The notes under the pieces are model-generated. The model was not told the DNA's origin, did not search any database, and saw nothing but the letters and a program-made list of their open reading frames with translations. From NCBI GenBank assembly GCA_947478655.1, contig CANJWU010000073.1, positions 1 to 6,126 on the forward strand: 6,126 nt of DNA, read 5' to 3'. Source of the stretch: Sphingobacteriales bacterium (GTDB lineage Bacteria > Bacteroidota > Bacteroidia > Sphingobacteriales > Sphingobacteriaceae). Made by a program: the position numbers and the translations under genes. Shown one piece after another: positions 5,471 to 6,126 of this stretch; position 1 is the first letter of the stretch; the number at the start of each line of letters is the position of its first letter.

Positions 5471-6126
5471 ATGTCTCGACAAATAGAAGTTTGCTTGAGC
5501 CCTGTTTTGGTGCCGCATTATCAAATGGCGGGACGCATTGTGGTGGTGATAGATATTTTTAGAGCGAGTTCTTCTATTTGTTATGGTATCGATAATGGTG
5601 CCCATGCTATTATTCCAGTTGCCACTGTAGACGAGTGTTTGAGCTATGCTGGCAAAGGATTTTTGTTAGCCGCAGAACGCAATGGCGAAGTGGTTGAAGG
5701 TTTTGATTTTGGAAATTCACCATATAGTTATACTGCCGAAAAAGTAAAAGGACAAACAGTTGTACTAACTACAACCAATGGCACCTTTGCTATTCAGCAA
5801 GCAAAGCAAGCAGATCAAATTGTATTGGGTTCTTTTTTAAATCTAACCAGTATTTGTAATTGGTTAGTAGCGCAAGAAAAAGATGTATTGCTACTTTGCT
5901 CGGGTTGGAAAAATAAATTCAATTTAGAAGACACGCTATTTGCTGGTGCAGTTTTTCATCGAATCAAAAAATCTTTTACGCATTTTTGCGATGCCGCCAT
6001 TGCTGCTGAAGACTTGTATCTACAAGCGCAATCTGATTTACGCGGCTATTTATTAAAATCTTCGCATAGTCAACGATTAAAAGAATTGAATATTGAAAAC
6101 GATATTCAATTTTGTTTAAAACAAGA
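5471..6126 (+). CDS. comB: 2-phosphosulfolactate phosphatase family protein (runs off right edge)
   Basis: From the ATG at 5471 the frame is open for 218 codons plus two bases to the window edge; family members are around 240 aa, so only the last few residues should be missing. ComB is a Mg-dependent acid phosphatase converting (R)-2-phospho-3-sulfolactate to 3-sulfolactate, known from coenzyme M biosynthesis in methanogens and sulfolactate formation in some bacteria. Family motifs seen: VVVIDIFRASSSI (24-36), AAERNGEVVEGFDFGNSP (67-84), VVLTTTNGT (97-105), and LLCSGWKNKFNLEDTLFAG (141-159). The start codon directly follows the gcvT stop (TAAATG), with no Shine-Dalgarno, which suggests translational coupling or reinitiation in a gcvT-comB operon. 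Bacteroidota do not make coenzyme M as far as known, so the product's fate here is unclear; a paralogous phosphatase with another substrate is possible. Confidence 0.9.
   Translation, partial: MSRQIEVCLSPVLVPHYQMAGRIVVVIDIFRASSSICYGIDNGAHAIIPVATVDECLSYAGKGFLLAAERNGEVVEGFDFGNSPYSYTAEKVKGQTVVLTTTNGTFAIQQAKQADQIVLGSFLNLTSICNWLVAQEKDVLLLCSGWKNKFNLEDTLFAGAVFHRIKKSFTHFCDAAIAAEDLYLQAQSDLRGYLLKSSHSQRLKELNIENDIQFCLKQ

Noticed and set aside
1..6126. Search for CRISPR arrays, insertion sequences, tRNA/rRNA genes, riboswitches and toxin-antitoxin or phage-defence genes
   Set aside because: No spaced direct repeats, transposase, RNA-gene motifs, gcvT-type glycine riboswitch (the gap before gcvT is only 40 bp) or defence domains were seen; all coding space is accounted for by known families.

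Overview
The window is AT-rich and looks like chromosomal DNA of a Bacteroidota species, most likely from the Chitinophagaceae/Sphingobacteria side. The reasons are the protein sequences, the absence of Shine-Dalgarno motifs before any start, and several copies of the Bacteroidota sigma-A -7 element TAnnTTTG immediately upstream of genes. The phylum call is fairly safe; the family call is an inference from protein resemblance only. I see no mobile element, CRISPR array, tRNA or rRNA, and no gene-free stretch longer than about 70 bases.

Left part (1-3700), cell-surface polysaccharide genes. On the minus strand lie an oligosaccharide flippase (418-1863) and, downstream of it, the N-terminal third of a Wzz-type chain-length regulator (1-368, running off the left edge). 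Divergent from the flippase is a GT9 (ADP-heptose:LPS heptosyltransferase-like) glycosyltransferase (1933-2961). Its tail runs 14 bp into the tail of a convergent SAM-dependent methyltransferase (2948-3700, minus). Together they supply a sugar transferase, a tailoring methylase, an exporter for lipid-linked glycan and a chain-length regulator. This is probably one border of a larger LPS/exopolysaccharide locus continuing to the left.

Right part (3751-6126), housekeeping and metabolism on the plus strand: rnhB (RNase HII), gcvT (glycine cleavage T-protein), and the first 218 codons of comB (2-phosphosulfolactate phosphatase). The comB ATG directly abuts the gcvT stop codon and the gene runs off the right edge.

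The most interesting non-coding signal is shared by the two divergent intergenic regions, flippase/GT9 (1864-1932) and methyltransferase/rnhB (3701-3750). Each contains two -7-like elements placed back to back, 5-7 bp apart and pointing outwards, inside an inverted repeat: an 11-bp perfect dyad at 1873-1905 and a 21-bp near-palindrome at 3720-3740. This looks like a compact bidirectional-promoter arrangement, possibly with operator function in the first case. Otherwise the genes are ordinary members of known families, and I found no convincing novel multi-gene system.
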